From: Halomonas sp. M20
GTDB lineage: Bacteria; Pseudomonadota; Gammaproteobacteria; Pseudomonadales; Halomonadaceae
DNA: 64,000 nt
Direction: 5' to 3'
NCBI RefSeq assembly: GCF_020622265.1
Contig: NZ_JACNMQ010000009.1
Coordinates: 62,001 to 126,000, forward strand
Part shown: in pieces, positions 18,789 through 29,599 of the stretch
How positions within the stretch are numbered: the first letter of the stretch is position 1
Layout: each line of letters starts with the position of its first letter
The notes under the pieces: model-generated
The model's database searches: none
Told to the model about the DNA's origin: nothing
Seen by the model: only the letters and a program-made list of their open reading frames with translations
Position numbers and translations under genes: made by a program

Positions 18789-20042
18789 ATGTCTATCGAA
18801 TCACTTCCTCTCTCGCTTCAGGATCTACACGCCACTCGAGCAAGCCTTCGCGATGCGGTGATTCATACGGCTCAGTGGCATAACGACGTTCTTTCCGCTG
18901 CATTAGGCGCGCCGCTTGCCTTCAAATTCGAGAATCTGCAACGTGCAGGCTCTTTCAAAATACGCGGCGCCACCAACAAGATTGCTCAGTTGCTGGCTGC
19001 CGATGCTCAGGGCAATGGGGTGATCGCCGCTTCCGCCGGCAATCATGCCCAGGGCGTGGCCCGGGCCGCCGGCCTCGCAGGACTTCGCGCCGTTGTGGTC
19101 ATGCCGACCAACGCGCCTTTAACCAAGATAGAAGCCTGTCGCAAGATGGGCGCCGAGGTTCATTTGCATGGCACCAACCTGGAACAATCTACCGAGCTTG
19201 CCCTGGAAATTGCCCAACGGGACAACTTGGCCTTCCTGTCTCCCTACGACGACTGGGATGTGATCGCCGGCCAGGCCAGCTGTGGTCTCGAGATGTTCGA
19301 GGACGCGCCGGACATGACGCTTGCCGTGGTGCCCCTAGGGGGTGGCGGCCTGCTGTCCGGGGTGGCGCTAGCGCTCAAACTGCAAAATCCTGCCATTCGT
19401 ATCGTCGGCGTACAAACCGACACTGTGGCACCTTGGCGGCGCTTTTTAGTGGATGGCAGCATCGAGGAAGTCGCTCCCGATGCCCATACCATCGCCGATG
19501 GCATCAAGGTCAAGCGTGCCGGCAAGCTGACCCGCCAGGTCATCGCCCGCTACGTAGACGATATCGTCACCGTCAGTGACAATGCCATCGCCGAGGCCAT
19601 CGTAACCCTGCTCGAGCATACTCATACCATCGGTGAAGGGGCTGGGGTCATCGGCCTAGCTGCCTTGATGAGTGGAAGGATTCATGTCAGCGATCGAGAC
19701 CGGGTCGTCTGTGTGATCTCGGGTGGTAACGTGGATATGAGCCTGGTGGGCCGCTCCATCGACTATGGCCTCGCCTCCAGCGGGCGCCTGATAAGCCTTT
19801 CGGTCACCATCCAGGATACGCCAGGCAATCTCGCCCATCTGCTCGATACCGTCGCCAAGCTCAGCATGAACATCCGTCATGTGGAACATCGCCGCGGCGA
19901 ACTCCACGTGCCTATCGGCATGACACAAGTGATTCTCGAGATGGAAACCCGCGGTCCGGAACACCAAAACCAATTAGTTGCCCTGCTTCAGAAAGAGGGT
20001 CTGCAGGTCAACTCGCTGACGGCCAGTGGCGATAACGATTAG
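18789..20042 (+). CDS. ilvA: Threonine dehydratase (PLP-dependent, with C-terminal ACT-like domain)
   Basis: The enzyme deaminates threonine to 2-oxobutanoate, the first step towards isoleucine. The PLP-binding lysine is in SFKIRGATNK near residue 60, and the phosphate-binding glycine loop is VPLGGGGLLSG near residue 180. After about residue 330 an ACT-like domain begins (LISLSVTIQDTPGNLAHLL), which usually gives allosteric control. At 417 residues it is the shorter, single-ACT form, so a catabolic (TdcB-like) role is an alternative to the biosynthetic one. It stands alone between typA and ompW with its own terminator. Confidence 0.9.
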   Translation: MSIESLPLSLQDLHATRASLRDAVIHTAQWHNDVLSAALGAPLAFKFENLQRAGSFKIRGATNKIAQLLAADAQGNGVIAASAGNHAQGVARAAGLAGLRAVVVMPTNAPLTKIEACRKMGAEVHLHGTNLEQSTELALEIAQRDNLAFLSPYDDWDVIAGQASCGLEMFEDAPDMTLAVVPLGGGGLLSGVALALKLQNPAIRIVGVQTDTVAPWRRFLVDGSIEEVAPDAHTIADGIKVKRAGKLTRQVIARYVDDIVTVSDNAIAEAIVTLLEHTHTIGEGAGVIGLAALMSGRIHVSDRDRVVCVISGGNVDMSLVGRSIDYGLASSGRLISLSVTIQDTPGNLAHLLDTVAKLSMNIRHVEHRRGELHVPIGMTQVILEMETRGPEHQNQLVALLQKEGLQVNSLTASGDND

Positions 20043-20097
20043 ATTGCACGTCACTCGTGCATTGAATGACCGGCTCGCAGAAGCCTTACTCTTTCCT

Positions 20098-20123
20098 GCC
20101 CACCTCCATTGGTGGGCTTTTTA
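20098..20123 (+). terminator. Terminator of the threonine dehydratase gene
   Basis: GCCCACC and GGTGGGC pair around TCCATT and are followed by a T-rich run (TTTTTATT). Confidence 0.87.
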
Positions 20124-20180
20124 TTGTGATTTCAAGTGCATACGAAAATCACTTCACGTGAGCATCTACTTGTATCAAAC

Positions 20181-20194
20181 ATGACATAAATCAA
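20181..20194 (+). promoter_or_regulatory. FNR/Anr-like box upstream of ompW
   Basis: The sequence ATGACATAAATCAA fits TTGAT-N4-ATCAA, with a perfect right half and three of five bases in the left half. A possible -10 (TACGCT, 20216-20221) places the start near 20228. The box is then centred about 41 bases upstream, the standard position for an FNR-activated class II promoter. E. coli ompW is known to respond to FNR. Confidence 0.55.
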
Positions 20195-20326
20195 TGTGCG
20201 CCGTTGTGCATCGGTTACGCTACTCCCAATTCGTAGCGTTATGACCGTGCTACGCTCATGCCCCAGTATTGGATGTGCCATGCGCCATCAGGGGCGATTA
20301 TTGGGATTCAACCAAGGAGTCTTCCC

Positions 20327-20962
20327 ATGCGCGTAACCCCTCTTCTGACCGGCGCCATTTTCCTGGCCTCCATGACAGCCGCCTCCTCGGTAATGGCCTA
20401 TGGCCAAAACGACTTCTATACACGCTTCGGTGTCGCCAAGGTCTCCCCGAAAAGTGACAACGGTGATTTGAGTGCTCTTGGCATCAACGAAATCGATGTA
20501 GGTGACGATAGCGCCTTCGCCTTCACCCTGGGCTACCGTTTCCTCGATCAGCTAGGTGTCGAGCTGCTGGCCGCTGAGCGCTTTGAGCACGAGATCGAGC
20601 TGGACGGAGCCAACGTTGCCTCGACCAAGCACCTACCGCCGACTCTGACCCTGCAGTATTACCCCTTCGGCGGAACCGATTCCCGGGTACAACCGTACGT
20701 CGGTGCCGGTGTGAACTACACTCGCTTCTCGGATGAAACCCTCGATCTTCCCGGCGCCGACCTCGAACTGGACAACTCCTGGGGCTACGCCGCGCAATTC
20801 GGCGTTGACCTATTGATCAGCGAGCACTGGGCGCTCAACGCCGCCGCCTGGTACCTGGACATCGACAGTGATGCCACTGTCTCGGCCGGGGGCGCCGACT
20901 ACGATACCGAGGTGGAAATCGACCCGCTGGTGGTCATGGGTGGCCTGAGCTTTCGCTTCTAA
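20327..20962 (+). CDS. ompW: OmpW-family outer membrane protein
   Basis: A 211-residue eight-stranded outer membrane barrel of the OmpW family. The signal peptide is MRVTPLLTGAIFLASMTAAS with cleavage near VMAYG. The mature protein begins with FYTRFGVAKVSPKSDNG, includes LTLQYYPFG and VQPYVGAGVNYTRF, and ends in the Phe-terminated GGLSFRF expected for barrel insertion. OmpW proteins form narrow hydrophobic channels and often respond to oxygen, salt or osmotic change. I chose the ATG at 20327 because AAGGAG precedes it and the signal peptide starts there. An FNR-like box upstream suggests oxygen control. Confidence 0.92.
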   Translation: MRVTPLLTGAIFLASMTAASSVMAYGQNDFYTRFGVAKVSPKSDNGDLSALGINEIDVGDDSAFAFTLGYRFLDQLGVELLAAERFEHEIELDGANVASTKHLPPTLTLQYYPFGGTDSRVQPYVGAGVNYTRFSDETLDLPGADLELDNSWGYAAQFGVDLLISEHWALNAAAWYLDIDSDATVSAGGADYDTEVEIDPLVVMGGLSFRF

Positions 20963-21020
20963 TACTCAGTGTTTTCCGATTCTCCATAAGACGGCCTGAG
21001 GGCCGTTCCAGAACGTTGAA

Positions 21021-21054
21021 AAAGCTCTGGTGTAACCGCTGGAGCTTTGCTTTT
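21021..21054 (+). terminator. Probable terminator of ompW
   Basis: AAAGCTC and GAGCTTT pair across a 14-base region that can itself fold, followed by GCTTTT. A separate short hairpin (ACGGCC, TGAG, GGCCGT) lies at 20991-21006. Confidence 0.5.
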
Positions 21055-21257
21055 AGTTAGTACTACTTAAGAAGCCACCCTATGTTCAAAGTCCCCATGG
21101 ACTATGTCCAACCGGTAAGAAGGTGATGCTTTAACATTCAGAAAGAATTGGCAACGAGGCTTTGCCGGCAACACCGTCCATCATTAGTTCTTTCGTTAAC
21201 GTGCAAAAGGCTTGGCCAGTGACAAGCTACTGTATCCCGAGAGTGTGTACTAATACG

Positions 21258-22016
21258 TTACACCAGATGCAACATGACATCGTGCTGCTTCAGCAGGTGG
21301 CGTATCCGCTCCGGCGGCTGACGGTCGGTGAACAGCGCACTGATCTGCGAAAGATGTCCTTGTCGAACGACGGGGTTGCGCTGGAACTTGGAGTAATCCG
21401 CGGCCAGAAACACTTGTCGCGAATTGCGAATGATCGCCTGGGCGACTCGCGCCTCCTGGTAGTCAAACTCCAGTAGCGAGCCGTCTTCGTCGATGCCACT
21501 GATACCGATGATGCCGTAATCGACCTTGAACTGGTTGATGAAATCGATCGTGGCCTCGCCCATGATACCGCCATCCCGGGCGCGGATCTGGCCGCCGGCG
21601 ATTATCAGATTAAAGTGCTCCTTGTGCTGCAGGATGGCTGCCACATTGAGGTTGTTGGTGATGACCTCCAGGCTGCGATGCTCTAGCAGCGCGTTGGCGA
21701 TCACTTCATTGGTAGTGCCGATGTTGATGAACAGCGATGCATCTTCCGGGATGTGCTTCGCCACTGTGACGGCAATCCGATGCTTGGCGTCGAGATTGAG
21801 ACTCTTACGCGTCGTGTAAGAGGTATTGACGGTACTGGACTCGAGGCTGGCGCCGCCATGAACGCGGCGTATCCGATTCCTACTTGCCAGATAATTGAGA
21901 TCACGACGAATTGTCTGCGGAGTCACCGTGAAATGATCGGCCAACTGCTCAATACTGGCATAGCCCTGGCGGCCAACCACTTCAATGATACTCTCATGTC
22001 GCTGCTGCTGGTTCAT
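21258..22016 (-). CDS. glpR: DeoR-family repressor of glycerol metabolism GlpR
   Basis: A 252-residue DeoR-family repressor. The N-terminal winged helix-turn-helix reads YASIEQLADHFTVTPQTIRR. The effector domain contains SLFINIGTTNEVIANALL and NLIIAGGQIR, the sugar-phosphate-binding part of the family. GlpR normally releases DNA on binding glycerol 3-phosphate. It is the last gene of the glpF-glpK-glpD-glpR run on the minus strand and lies 216 bp after glpD, so it may also have its own promoter. The operator-like sites upstream of glpF are the likely targets. Confidence 0.93.
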   Translation of the reverse strand: MNQQQRHESIIEVVGRQGYASIEQLADHFTVTPQTIRRDLNYLASRNRIRRVHGGASLESSTVNTSYTTRKSLNLDAKHRIAVTVAKHIPEDASLFINIGTTNEVIANALLEHRSLEVITNNLNVAAILQHKEHFNLIIAGGQIRARDGGIMGEATIDFINQFKVDYGIIGISGIDEDGSLLEFDYQEARVAQAIIRNSRQVFLAADYSKFQRNPVVRQGHLSQISALFTDRQPPERIRHLLKQHDVMLHLV

Positions 22017-22232
22017 GAAAACTCTTCGATTCTTACGTACTCGTATTCAGAAATGCGCTTTAATCACGCTGTTATACATAGCCATTCTATCACCTCCAGT
22101 CGGTTAGACTCCTCGCCACGCACTGCATCAACATGGTGCCCTACCATCTGCAGGGCCTGAGGCAAGGCCCCACTTGCTCCGGTATGGGTCGTTGAAGACT
22201 CGAAGCGTTCCGCCGGTAACTGTCGGCGCTCG

Positions 22233-23912
22233 CTACCATTTCAAGGTTTCAAAATGAGGTGCGCTGTCGTTCTCGCTCTCATGGCTGGGGATTTCCAGTC
22301 TACGATCATCGTGCCTGTCAAAATATTCATCGAAGCGCGCCTTGGCCTCGTCGCCGAACAGGATCTCACAGGCTTCCCTCAAGCCGGGAGATTGGCGGAT
22401 TTCCTCGTCACGTACCACCAGGGAGATCTTCGAGCGACGCCGCAGGAAATCCTCGAGACGCACGATCATCTCACGGTGGCGCGCCTGATCGAGCTCGCAG
22501 CGCAGGTACTCGGTGCCCTCGATCAGCAGTTCGCCTTGGCGTGGATCCTCGCGAATCTTCTCGAGCATGGCCAAGGCGCCGGCGCCGTAACGTCGCCAGA
22601 GGCGGATCGATAATGGCTCGGAGGACTCCGCCGGGGTCATGGCATCCAGATCCATCAGCTCCGCCTGGTGCATGAATTCCCGCTTGACCGGCGCCGGCGG
22701 CTCGCCGTACCAGCGATAGTTCGGATGAGAAATCGTCACACCCAGACGCTTCACCTCCTCGACGACCTCGTCCCCCACGTTGAGGCAGTCGGTTAGCTTG
22801 CCGCCGAAGATACTGATATGTGCATCGTCTTCGTGGGTATCGATGGCATGCTTGCGCGACAGCTGCAAGAAATCGCGATTCTTGCCGCTGCTGGGCTTGA
22901 CCGCGAGAGAGCGAACACCGCAACGAGTCGCGATGATGTCGTCCCGGCTCAGCGGCTTATCCAGGGTGAGACGCTTGTTGATATTGTCCAGCACGAACTG
23001 GACGTCATCGTCGGTAACCTGCACCTCCGGGCTTTCCATGCGCGTATCCGTGGTGCCGATACAGGTGCGCGGCCCCATGGGAATGACGAAGAACAGCCGC
23101 CCCTCATCGTCGAAGAAGGCCAGCACCCGCCGGTGATCCGTCAGCTGCGGCACGATCAGGTGAATGCCCTTGGAATAGGCGTGTCTGTGGGGGGTCTGCT
23201 GCTTGCTCAAGGTGTTGTGCTCGTCCACCCAAGGGCCGGCGGCGTTGATCAAGACCTTGGCACGGATATCGAAAGTGTCATCGCTCACCACGTTGCGTGC
23301 TTGGACGATCCAGGTGCCGCCTTCCCGCTGGGCGCCCAGGGATTCAACATAGTTGGCGGCCACGGCGCCGTGGTTCAGCGCGGTGCGCACGAAGTTGAAG
23401 ACGAAGCGCGCGTCGTTGTCGTGAAGATAGGCATCAGAATACTCGAAACCGCCGACCGTCTCCCGGGTATTGATGATCGACTCACTCTCCCTGATAGATT
23501 TCGGGGTAAGGAAGCGTGGGATACGCGTGAAACAGTCGCCCATGAACCAGTAGAGCCAAGTACCGAACCAGAGATAGCTGGGTCGGTAGCGAAACCCCTT
23601 GGCGATGGTGGTCAGGAAGCGAATTTCCTGAACCGTGGAAGGAAAGCTCTTGATCAAATGGTTACGGCTCTTGCAGAGCTTTCGCACCAGCGCGAAATCA
23701 TAGCTTTCCATGTATTTGATGCCCCCCCAGACCAGGTTGGAGGAATGCATGCTGGTACCGCTGGCGAAGTCGCCTCGATCGATCAACGCCACCTTGACGC
23801 CCTTGCCAGCCAGGGCGGCGGCGGCGGCGGCGCCGTTGATGCCGCCACCGATGATCAGCACGTCGAAAGTGTCGTCGGTCAGTTTTTCGATATTGCTGTT
23901 GCGCAGTTGCAT
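22233..23912 (-). CDS. glpD: Aerobic glycerol-3-phosphate dehydrogenase
   Basis: GlpD oxidises glycerol 3-phosphate to dihydroxyacetone phosphate at the inner membrane and passes electrons to the quinone pool. The FAD-binding Rossmann motif is DVLIIGGGINGAAAAAALAG near residue 17, followed by DRGDFASGTSMHSSNLVWGG. The length is 559 residues, about 50 longer than the enteric enzyme because of an extended C-terminus. The gene lies 87 bp downstream of glpK. The C-terminal acidic region ends in an unremarkable hydrophilic tail. Confidence 0.96.
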   Translation of the reverse strand: MQLRNSNIEKLTDDTFDVLIIGGGINGAAAAAALAGKGVKVALIDRGDFASGTSMHSSNLVWGGIKYMESYDFALVRKLCKSRNHLIKSFPSTVQEIRFLTTIAKGFRYRPSYLWFGTWLYWFMGDCFTRIPRFLTPKSIRESESIINTRETVGGFEYSDAYLHDNDARFVFNFVRTALNHGAVAANYVESLGAQREGGTWIVQARNVVSDDTFDIRAKVLINAAGPWVDEHNTLSKQQTPHRHAYSKGIHLIVPQLTDHRRVLAFFDDEGRLFFVIPMGPRTCIGTTDTRMESPEVQVTDDDVQFVLDNINKRLTLDKPLSRDDIIATRCGVRSLAVKPSSGKNRDFLQLSRKHAIDTHEDDAHISIFGGKLTDCLNVGDEVVEEVKRLGVTISHPNYRWYGEPPAPVKREFMHQAELMDLDAMTPAESSEPLSIRLWRRYGAGALAMLEKIREDPRQGELLIEGTEYLRCELDQARHREMIVRLEDFLRRRSKISLVVRDEEIRQSPGLREACEILFGDEAKARFDEYFDRHDDRRLEIPSHESENDSAPHFETLKW

Positions 23913-23999
23913 GATGAGATTCCGTCAGTTGAGGAGTCGCGCCGTCCGGCACCTTCCGGACGGTGACGTGGGCGTTTCACTCGAACCCTCGCCCGAGCG

Positions 24000-25562
<1,563 letters not shown>

Positions 25563-25565
25563 TCA

Positions 25566-26414
25566 TCAATCCCGTTTGGGCGCGGGAGCCGGGTTGCCTT
25601 TCGGCGGCAATGCATGGCGCTTGGACCACCATCTTTCGGCGATGAAATCCGTGGACAAGCAGGCCAGGATCGCGATCAGGGCGATCGCCATGCCAAGCGC
25701 ACTGCCGTCGACGAACACATGCTGATAGAAGAGTCCGCCGCTGGCTCCGCCGATCAAGGGCCCTACGACCGGAATCCAGGCGTACTTCCAGTTCGAACCA
25801 CCCTTACCGGCCACTGGGAGCAGAAAGTGCGCCAAGCGAGGCCCCAGATCCCGGGCTGGATTGATGGCGTAGCCGGTGGTCCCGCCCAGGGATAGACCGA
25901 TAGCGAGTACCAGCAGCCCGATGATTAGCGGGTTGAGGCCTTCGGTGAACTCGTTGGCGCCGATGGCCAGCACGCTCAGCACGAGCACGAAGGTACCGAT
26001 GATTTCACTCATCAGGTTAGAAGGCGTATGGGGAATGGCGGGATCGGTACAGAAAACCGCCAACTTGGCGTCCTTGTCCTCGGTGACCTGCCAGTGCGGG
26101 TAGTAATGCAGCCACACTACCACTGCGCCGATGAAGGCGCCGATCATCTGGCCCGAGATATAGGCGGGAACCAATGCCCAGGAGAATTCACCGATGACCG
26201 CAAGGCCGACGGTGACCGCGGGATTGATGTGCGCGCCGCTGATGTCACCCACCGCGTAGATGGCCATTGCTACACCCAAGCCCCAGCCAAAGGTGATGAC
26301 AATCCAGCCGCTCGCCTCGGCTTTCGAACGTTTGAGCACCACGCCGGCCACGACGCCACCACCGAAGATGATGAGAATCATCGTGCCGAAGAGCTCACCT
26401 AGAAAAGGTGTCAT
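25566..26414 (-). CDS. glpF: Glycerol uptake facilitator (aquaglyceroporin)
   Basis: GlpF lets glycerol cross the inner membrane by diffusion. The 282-residue protein has six membrane segments and the two NPA-type half-helices of aquaporins: SGAHINPAVTVGLA near residue 65 and GYAINPARDLGPRL near residue 200. The Asp after the second NPAR is typical of the glycerol-conducting branch. The ATG at 26414 follows AAAGGAGAA. It is the first gene of the glycerol operon, and candidate GlpR operators lie 168-267 bases upstream. Confidence 0.96.
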   Translation of the reverse strand: MTPFLGELFGTMILIIFGGGVVAGVVLKRSKAEASGWIVITFGWGLGVAMAIYAVGDISGAHINPAVTVGLAVIGEFSWALVPAYISGQMIGAFIGAVVVWLHYYPHWQVTEDKDAKLAVFCTDPAIPHTPSNLMSEIIGTFVLVLSVLAIGANEFTEGLNPLIIGLLVLAIGLSLGGTTGYAINPARDLGPRLAHFLLPVAGKGGSNWKYAWIPVVGPLIGGASGGLFYQHVFVDGSALGMAIALIAILACLSTDFIAERWWSKRHALPPKGNPAPAPKRD

Positions 26415-26581
26415 GAGCTTCTCCTTTCACTTGTAGTTGTGTATGAATTTATGAAGCATTTTTCGCTGTGCCGAACCCAGCAAGGCGCTGTGCAACGAAG
26501 CCTGCGGCTCGCTCCCTCGCAAACGAAGCATTCCTGCTCAAATTAGCGTTTAGCGGTTGACGATAACCCTGAAAAGCCGCC

Positions 26582-26601
26582 AAAGTTCGATTATGAAAAT
26601 T
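26582..26601. promoter_or_regulatory. GlpR operator-like site A
   Basis: AAAGTTCGATTATGAAAATT matches 18 of 20 positions of the E. coli GlpR operator consensus (WATKYTCGWW, WWCGAMMATW). It lies upstream of glpF. Confidence 0.6.
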
Positions 26602-26661
26602 AGTATCTATTTTCGAACAATTCAACAGGAAAAGTGTAGAAATGAGAAAATACTCTTCTTT

Positions 26662-26681
26662 TATATTCGGAAACGAAAATT
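26662..26681. promoter_or_regulatory. GlpR operator-like site B
   Basis: TATATTCGGAAACGAAAATT matches 18 of 20 positions of the GlpR operator consensus. It is 80 bp from site A, and a perfect half site lies between them, so DNA looping or cooperative binding is possible. Confidence 0.6.
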
Positions 26682-26882
26682 CATAGCAAAAAATACACAA
26701 AATACGAAAGTCTTCCTGCCCACGGCATCGCTTTGTCTCAACATTAAAACGAGCGCCATTGCGTCCGAGGGAGTAACTGGATAAGACTCATCGCAGATCA
26801 GCGTGAAACCGACAGGATTTGCGTTTTCATGCTTTCCCCCTAGGCTTGGATCAGGAGAACAATCTACGACAGAGAGAAAACA

Positions 26883-28136
26883 ATGAAGCCTTTCCTGCTA
26901 GCCGTAAGCCTTACCTGCACCACCTTCCTTACCCCATTCCCAACTTTAGCCGCCTCTCAGCAAAAGGTCCTCGAAGCCGCCCAAGAGCAGGAGCAACCGC
27001 TGCTCGAGACCCTGGAAACGCTGGTCAATATCGATTCCGGCACCGGTTACGTGGAAGGTCTCAATAAAGTCGCCGGTATACTCGAGCAACGCCTCGAACG
27101 TCTTGGCGCCGAGATCGAAACCCGCCCGGCGCCAAAGTTCGGCGGCAAGACGCTGATCGGCACCCTGAACGGTAATGGGGATCAGAACCTCATGCTGATG
27201 ATCCACTACGACACCGTGTTCGATGAAGGCGAGGTAGAAGAACGACCCTTTCGTACCGAGGATGGCCGTGGCTACGGCCCGGGCATTGGGGACGCAAAGG
27301 GAGGCGTCGCGGTGATTCTGCACGCTCTCGCGATACTCGAAGAACTCGATTTCAAGAAGTACGGCACCCTGACCGTGGTCTTCAATCCAGACGAAGAAAA
27401 AGGCTCTCTTGGCTCTCGAGATGCAATTCAACAACTCGCCAAGGATCAGGACGCCGTGCTGGTATTCGAGCCGGCGCTGGGTGAAGACGATGTCGATGCG
27501 GTTACCGTAGTGACCAAGGGCATCAACTATGTCTTTCTCGACGTCGAAGGCCGCGCCTCCCACGCGGGTAGCGCGCCGGAGCAAGGGCGGAACGCGATCA
27601 TGGAGCTCGCGCACCAGCTTCTGCAACTCGATGAACTAGGCAACGCCGACAAGGAGACCACCCTCAACTGGACCATCGTCGACGGTGGCGCCAAGCGCAA
27701 CATCATTCCCGAGCAGGCCCACGCCGAAGGCGATATGCGCTATTTCGATGCCGGCGAATATGAACGAGTGATGAACGAGGCCAACAAGATCATTCAAAAC
27801 AAGCTCATAGAAGATACAAAGGTGAACTTCCGCATCGACAAGGGTCGTCCTCCGATGCCTGACAACCCCCAGACCCAGGCGCTGGCAGAACAGGCACAAG
27901 CGATTTATTCCGAACTGGATCGCGATCTCAATGCCATCGAGATCGGCGGGGGAACCGATGCCGCCTATGCCTATACCCCGGATAGCGATACACCGGCAGT
28001 GCTTGAGTCCCTGGGCCTGGTAGGCGGGCGTTACCACAGTGCTGATGAGTTCATCGTACTCGACAGCATCGTACCCAGACTCTATCTCGCGACCCGCATG
28101 ATCATGGAGCTTTCCGGGCAAGCACCTGATTCTTGA
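26883..28136 (+). CDS. Periplasmic M20 glutamate carboxypeptidase (CPG2-like)
   Basis: A 417-residue secreted zinc peptidase of family M20, closely resembling carboxypeptidase G2. CPG2 removes C-terminal glutamate from folates and peptides. The signal peptide ends near FPTLAAS. Zinc-ligand segments are visible in order: LMLMIHYDTVF (His), YGPGIGDAKGG (bridging Asp), FNPDEEKGSLGSRD (catalytic and ligand Glu), LVFEPALGEDD (ligand Glu) and GGRYHSADEF (His). The inner dimerisation domain contains GRASHAGSAPEQGRNA. It is divergent from the glp operon and may be linked only by position. CPG2-like is a close match in layout; the real substrate is unknown. Confidence 0.88.
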   Translation: MKPFLLAVSLTCTTFLTPFPTLAASQQKVLEAAQEQEQPLLETLETLVNIDSGTGYVEGLNKVAGILEQRLERLGAEIETRPAPKFGGKTLIGTLNGNGDQNLMLMIHYDTVFDEGEVEERPFRTEDGRGYGPGIGDAKGGVAVILHALAILEELDFKKYGTLTVVFNPDEEKGSLGSRDAIQQLAKDQDAVLVFEPALGEDDVDAVTVVTKGINYVFLDVEGRASHAGSAPEQGRNAIMELAHQLLQLDELGNADKETTLNWTIVDGGAKRNIIPEQAHAEGDMRYFDAGEYERVMNEANKIIQNKLIEDTKVNFRIDKGRPPMPDNPQTQALAEQAQAIYSELDRDLNAIEIGGGTDAAYAYTPDSDTPAVLESLGLVGGRYHSADEFIVLDSIVPRLYLATRMIMELSGQAPDS

Positions 28137-28233
28137 ATCCATGGAAATAGTTAGGCGTAGCGCTATGGGCTTTCATAAAGCGGCCTCGTCCGGCTAAGCT
28201 TGGCATGTACGAGAATCCACAAGGAGAGGATGC

Positions 28234-28548
28234 ATGCATACACATATTGACTGGGACGACCCCGGCGCCGATAGCGTTACGGCACACTATACCAAGGACC
28301 CCAATGACTACGGCGAGCCGCATCCCGGCACCGTCGTTTCGGGACGCTATCAAGGCATGAACGTGCGCATCAAAGTCGAGGCCTACAAGGATGGCGTCAG
28401 TATCGGCGAGGTTGCCGCCCTGATCGATGCCAAAGGGGAACGAATCAAGCAACACGGCAAACTCAACCTCGGAGACATCGTGCGCCTGCCCGACGATAAG
28501 CGAGCCTTCGAATCCGTTCCGGGTTCTCCAAAGGAGGACGAGGATTAG
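28234..28548 (+). CDS. Small protein of unknown function
   Basis: A 104-residue acidic protein with no signal peptide and no membrane segment. It begins MHTHIDWDDPGADSVTAHYT and contains KVEAYKDGVSIGEVAALIDA and LNLGDIVRLPDDKRA, which suggests a small beta-rich fold. A strong AAGGAGAGG ribosome site stands before the ATG at 28234, so it is very likely real. I do not recognise the family. It lies 97 bp after the CPG2-like gene and before a terminator, and may be transcribed with it. Confidence 0.7.
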   Translation: MHTHIDWDDPGADSVTAHYTKDPNDYGEPHPGTVVSGRYQGMNVRIKVEAYKDGVSIGEVAALIDAKGERIKQHGKLNLGDIVRLPDDKRAFESVPGSPKEDED

Positions 28549-28606
28549 AAGCGACCCAACGTTTATCAAGGATCGCTTGAGCTCGCTCTCTTGAGCCAGT
28601 AGCCTC

Positions 28607-28646
28607 CCCCTGAAGGTTGATTGCCCAATCTACCTTCAGGGGTTTC
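28607..28646. terminator. Terminator between convergent genes
   Basis: CCCCTGAAGGT and ACCTTCAGGGG form a perfect 11-bp stem with a 14-base loop, followed by TTT. It separates the small unknown gene from the convergent LysR gene. Confidence 0.72.
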
Positions 28647-28672
28647 CAGACCTATTGCTCCGATCTGTCTTA

Positions 28673-29599
28673 CTACTGCCCCCTTTCCTGACGACATCTA
28701 GGAACCCTATTTGTCCGAGTACGAGTAACCACATCAACAAACCGAGCCACTACAGGGTTTGTACTGCTAGATGACCACACCATCTCCGTAATCAACTTGG
28801 CCTCGGTATCTGCAAGAGGCCGCAGGATAATGTCCCGCCGGTTATGGTTAAGATCGCAGTCAGGATAGATGGTCACTCCCATTTGTGCGGCGACCAAGCC
28901 AAATATGCTGTCACTGTTTGGCGCTTCTTTAACCACTCTCGGAATGAATCCAGCCTCGAAACACAATGCTTTGATCTGAGAGACAAAATGTCGCCACGTA
29001 TGCATATTGCCCAATACGAAAACTTCTTCCGAAAGAGCCTTTAGGGGCACACTTTCTAAATCAGCCAGCGGGTGATGGTAAGGTAAAACCGCCATATAAG
29101 GAGCTTCGTGCACGGTAACTTGCCTCAGCCCTGCGCCGCTGACAGGGCCGGTTAAAAATCCCACATCGAGCCGCCCGCCTTCGATCGCCTCGAGCTGCTC
29201 ATGAGAATCGCAACGCACAAGATCGATACTCACTTCGGCCAGGTGGCTATGAAAAGTAGCCAGTATCGAAGGTAAGACGCCATTGATCGCGAAATCCGTA
29301 TACCCCACGATCAGTCGCCCGGACTCGCCTTTGTTCGCCTTGATGGCGCGCTGCTCGGCGCGCTTCATTGCCTCCCGCGCGAGATAACACTCCTCGAGAA
29401 ATACACTTCCCGCAGCAGTCAAACTGACATTCCGTCGGCTGCGCTGCAGCAAGATCACACCCAGCTGATCCTCGAGTTGACGTATTGCACGGCTGAGCAC
29501 CGGTTGCGCGACATGCAGACGCTCCGCAGCCCGGCGAAAGTGCAACTCTTCCGCTATCGCGATGAAATAGCGAATATGGGGCTGTAAATGCCTCACCAC
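28673..29599 (-). CDS. LysR-family transcriptional regulator
   Basis: A 308-residue LysR-type regulator. The N-terminal helix-turn-helix is HFRRAAERLHVAQPVLSRAIRQLEDQLG, broken here by reading as HFRRAAERLHVAQPVLSRAI then RQLEDQLG. The effector domain follows from about residue 90 (GRLIVGYTDFAINGVLP). Translation probably starts at a GTG at 29599. It is divergent from the M20 carbamoylase-type gene, with a palindromic T-N11-A site in the shared promoter, the normal arrangement for a LysR protein that controls its neighbour. The inducer is unknown. Confidence 0.9.
   Translation of the reverse strand: MVRHLQPHIRYFIAIAEELHFRRAAERLHVAQPVLSRAIRQLEDQLGVILLQRSRRNVSLTAAGSVFLEECYLAREAMKRAEQRAIKANKGESGRLIVGYTDFAINGVLPSILATFHSHLAEVSIDLVRCDSHEQLEAIEGGRLDVGFLTGPVSGAGLRQVTVHEAPYMAVLPYHHPLADLESVPLKALSEEVFVLGNMHTWRHFVSQIKALCFEAGFIPRVVKEAPNSDSIFGLVAAQMGVTIYPDCDLNHNRRDIILRPLADTEAKLITEMVWSSSSTNPVVARFVDVVTRTRTNRVPRCRQERGQ

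Larger units (their letters stand above)
26415..26882. other. Divergent control region of glpF and the CPG2-like peptidase gene
   Basis: This 468-bp AT-rich gap carries the promoter of the glycerol operon (minus) and of the peptidase gene (plus). Two GlpR operator-like sites and one perfect half site (26608-26617, TATTTTCGAA) are visible; the two full sites are listed separately. I saw no convincing protein gene. Confidence 0.6.
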
